From Wukongarchaeum sp048886645 (GTDB lineage Archaea > Asgardarchaeota > Wukongarchaeia > Wukongarchaeales > Wukongarchaeaceae): 38,088 nt of DNA. The stretch lies in contig JBHLKN010000006.1 of NCBI GenBank assembly GCA_048886645.1, forward strand, positions 1 to 38,088, given 5' to 3'. Numbering within the stretch: the first letter of the stretch is position 1; each line of letters opens with the position of its first letter. The notes below the pieces were generated by a model. That model did not search any database and was not told the DNA's origin. It saw only the letters and a list, made by a program, of their open reading frames with translations. Of this stretch, positions 37,386 to 38,088 are shown one piece after another. Made by a program: the position numbers and the translations under genes.

Positions 37386-38088
37386 ATGGCACCCTCAGAA
37401 GAGAAAGCAAAAGCCGAAAAAGAGGCTGTTGTTACCGAATTGGATGTGCATAAAGGATTTAACGTGACTGCATGGGGACTACTTATCTCCTTCGTTGTGC
37501 TCGGAATCTTCACATACGCCTTCGCTGGTGATTTGAAAGGCGCGGCAGGTTTCTCTTTTCTTAATCAAGCTAACTTTTGGGTAGCATTCCTATTCTACCT
37601 AATACTGTTCACCGTAGGATTCGAATACTGGCCAGTTGCCAAATTACCGAAGGAAAGAAGAGCAGCAGTACTTTTTATTATGTGCGCGGTAGCAGCCCAA
37701 CTCACACAATACATCTTTGTAGAAGGACACCCCAGCGCAATAAACTCAGGTAGTTTCAACTACTACTGGCTTATGGCAGACCTAATATTGATCCTTCTAA
37801 TATCCCTCCTAGCTTTTGAAGCCTGGCCGGTGGGAGATAAACCACAACCAATAAAAGGCGGCGTAATATCCGCAGAAATGCTAGTCGCAGCAATCCTCAT
37901 ATACTACATCTCAGACCACGATCACAACTGGTTCGGCGGAACAGGTGACTGGATGTCTGGTATGTGGATACCAACCCTATTCATAATGATCCCGTGGCTC
38001 TTATGGTATATTTTCCTGATGGAATTTTGGCCCTTTGACTACCTAAAACAGCCCATGAAAGGTGCCTTTGTTACGCTAGAAATAGCAG
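37386..38088 (+). CDS. Membrane protein with three WP-motif repeats (cut by window edge)
   Basis: 234 codons are visible before the window ends, with no stop. A charged N-terminus, MAPSEEKAKAEKEAVVTELD, is followed by at least six hydrophobic helices. A motif at the end of a helix recurs three times at even spacing: FEYWPV (79-84), FEAWPV (144-149) and MEFWPF (212-217). Each is followed by a short charged loop and another hydrophobic segment, so the protein is built of repeats of about 66 residues. An extracytoplasmic loop rich in His, Asp and Trp (SDHDHNWFGGTGDWMSGMW) lies near 177-194. GAGGTGG upstream supports ATG 37386. No family was recognised; a transporter or a membrane partner of an enzyme are both possible. 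Confidence 0.8.
   Translation, partial: MAPSEEKAKAEKEAVVTELDVHKGFNVTAWGLLISFVVLGIFTYAFAGDLKGAAGFSFLNQANFWVAFLFYLILFTVGFEYWPVAKLPKERRAAVLFIMCAVAAQLTQYIFVEGHPSAINSGSFNYYWLMADLILILLISLLAFEAWPVGDKPQPIKGGVISAEMLVAAILIYYISDHDHNWFGGTGDWMSGMWIPTLFIMIPWLLWYIFLMEFWPFDYLKQPMKGAFVTLEIA

Noticed and set aside
1..38088. CRISPR arrays, tRNA and rRNA genes, insertion sequences
   Set aside because: No regularly spaced repeats, no tRNA-like T-arm with matching acceptor stem, no rRNA sequence and no transposase were found on reading both strands.

Overview
The window comes from an uncultivated, A+T-rich archaeon. The evidence is TATA/BRE promoters, GGTG-type Shine-Dalgarno sites often followed by TTG starts, a group II chaperonin, F420-type luciferase-fold enzymes, HerA and NurA, an archaeal CobY/CobS/CobZ-type cobamide set, and an archaeal Clp1-like RNA kinase. 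The gene content fits a methylotrophic lineage of the Bathyarchaeia/Methanomethylicia/Brockarchaeia kind. No mcr, rRNA or tRNA gene was found, so neither the lineage nor methanogenesis can be decided here. A run of exactly 100 N, flanked by two identical 77-base ends, shows that this is a scaffolded draft assembly.

Region 1 (1-7128) opens with a cut-off secreted protein. It continues with an Mrp/NBP35 Fe-S carrier with a MIP18 domain, a CobZ/PgpA phosphatase, two tandem Mer-like proteins, a corrinoid-protein cap without its B12 domain, a flavin reductase, a small winged-helix protein and a CobW-type (G3E) GTPase. Region 2 (7176-19655) is a methanol:corrinoid methyltransfer island: ramA, a divergent corrinoid protein, a winged-helix regulator, mtaA, mtaC, a chaperonin paralogue that has lost catalytic residues, an unknown Cys-containing protein, a zinc-ribbon protein and mtaB. 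MtaB would move the methyl group of methanol onto the corrinoid of MtaC, MtaA would move it on to a thiol, probably coenzyme M, and RamA would reactivate oxidised corrinoid with ATP. The mta genes carry distinctive 5' elements: a tandemly duplicated promoter and a 15-bp palindrome before mtaC, and a strong hairpin at the predicted 5' end of mtaB mRNA.

Region 3 (19656-29679) holds a hydantoinase/oxoprolinase-family ATPase, an unrecognised HExxH protein, a mini-glutaredoxin, a PadR regulator whose C-terminal zinc ribbon lies behind an in-frame TAA, a corrinoid protein with an internal deletion that removes the B12-ligating His, cobS-cobY, pyruvate kinase, an internally duplicated membrane protein and an Lrp-like regulator with a Cys-rich tail. 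Region 4 (29852-35640) is a compact three-gene operon, AAA ATPase-NurA-HerA, preceded by a 17-bp palindrome next to its TATA box, with a Clp1/Grc3-like kinase gene upstream. Region 5 (35871-38088) has a repeat-containing surface protein, two decayed genes and the start of a membrane protein built from WP-motif repeats.

The points most worth a second look are the family of intact, divergent and broken corrinoid proteins around one methanol system, the chaperonin paralogue that appears ATPase-dead, the AAA-NurA-HerA module without Mre11/Rad50, the WP-repeat membrane protein, and the several reading frames interrupted by single stops.
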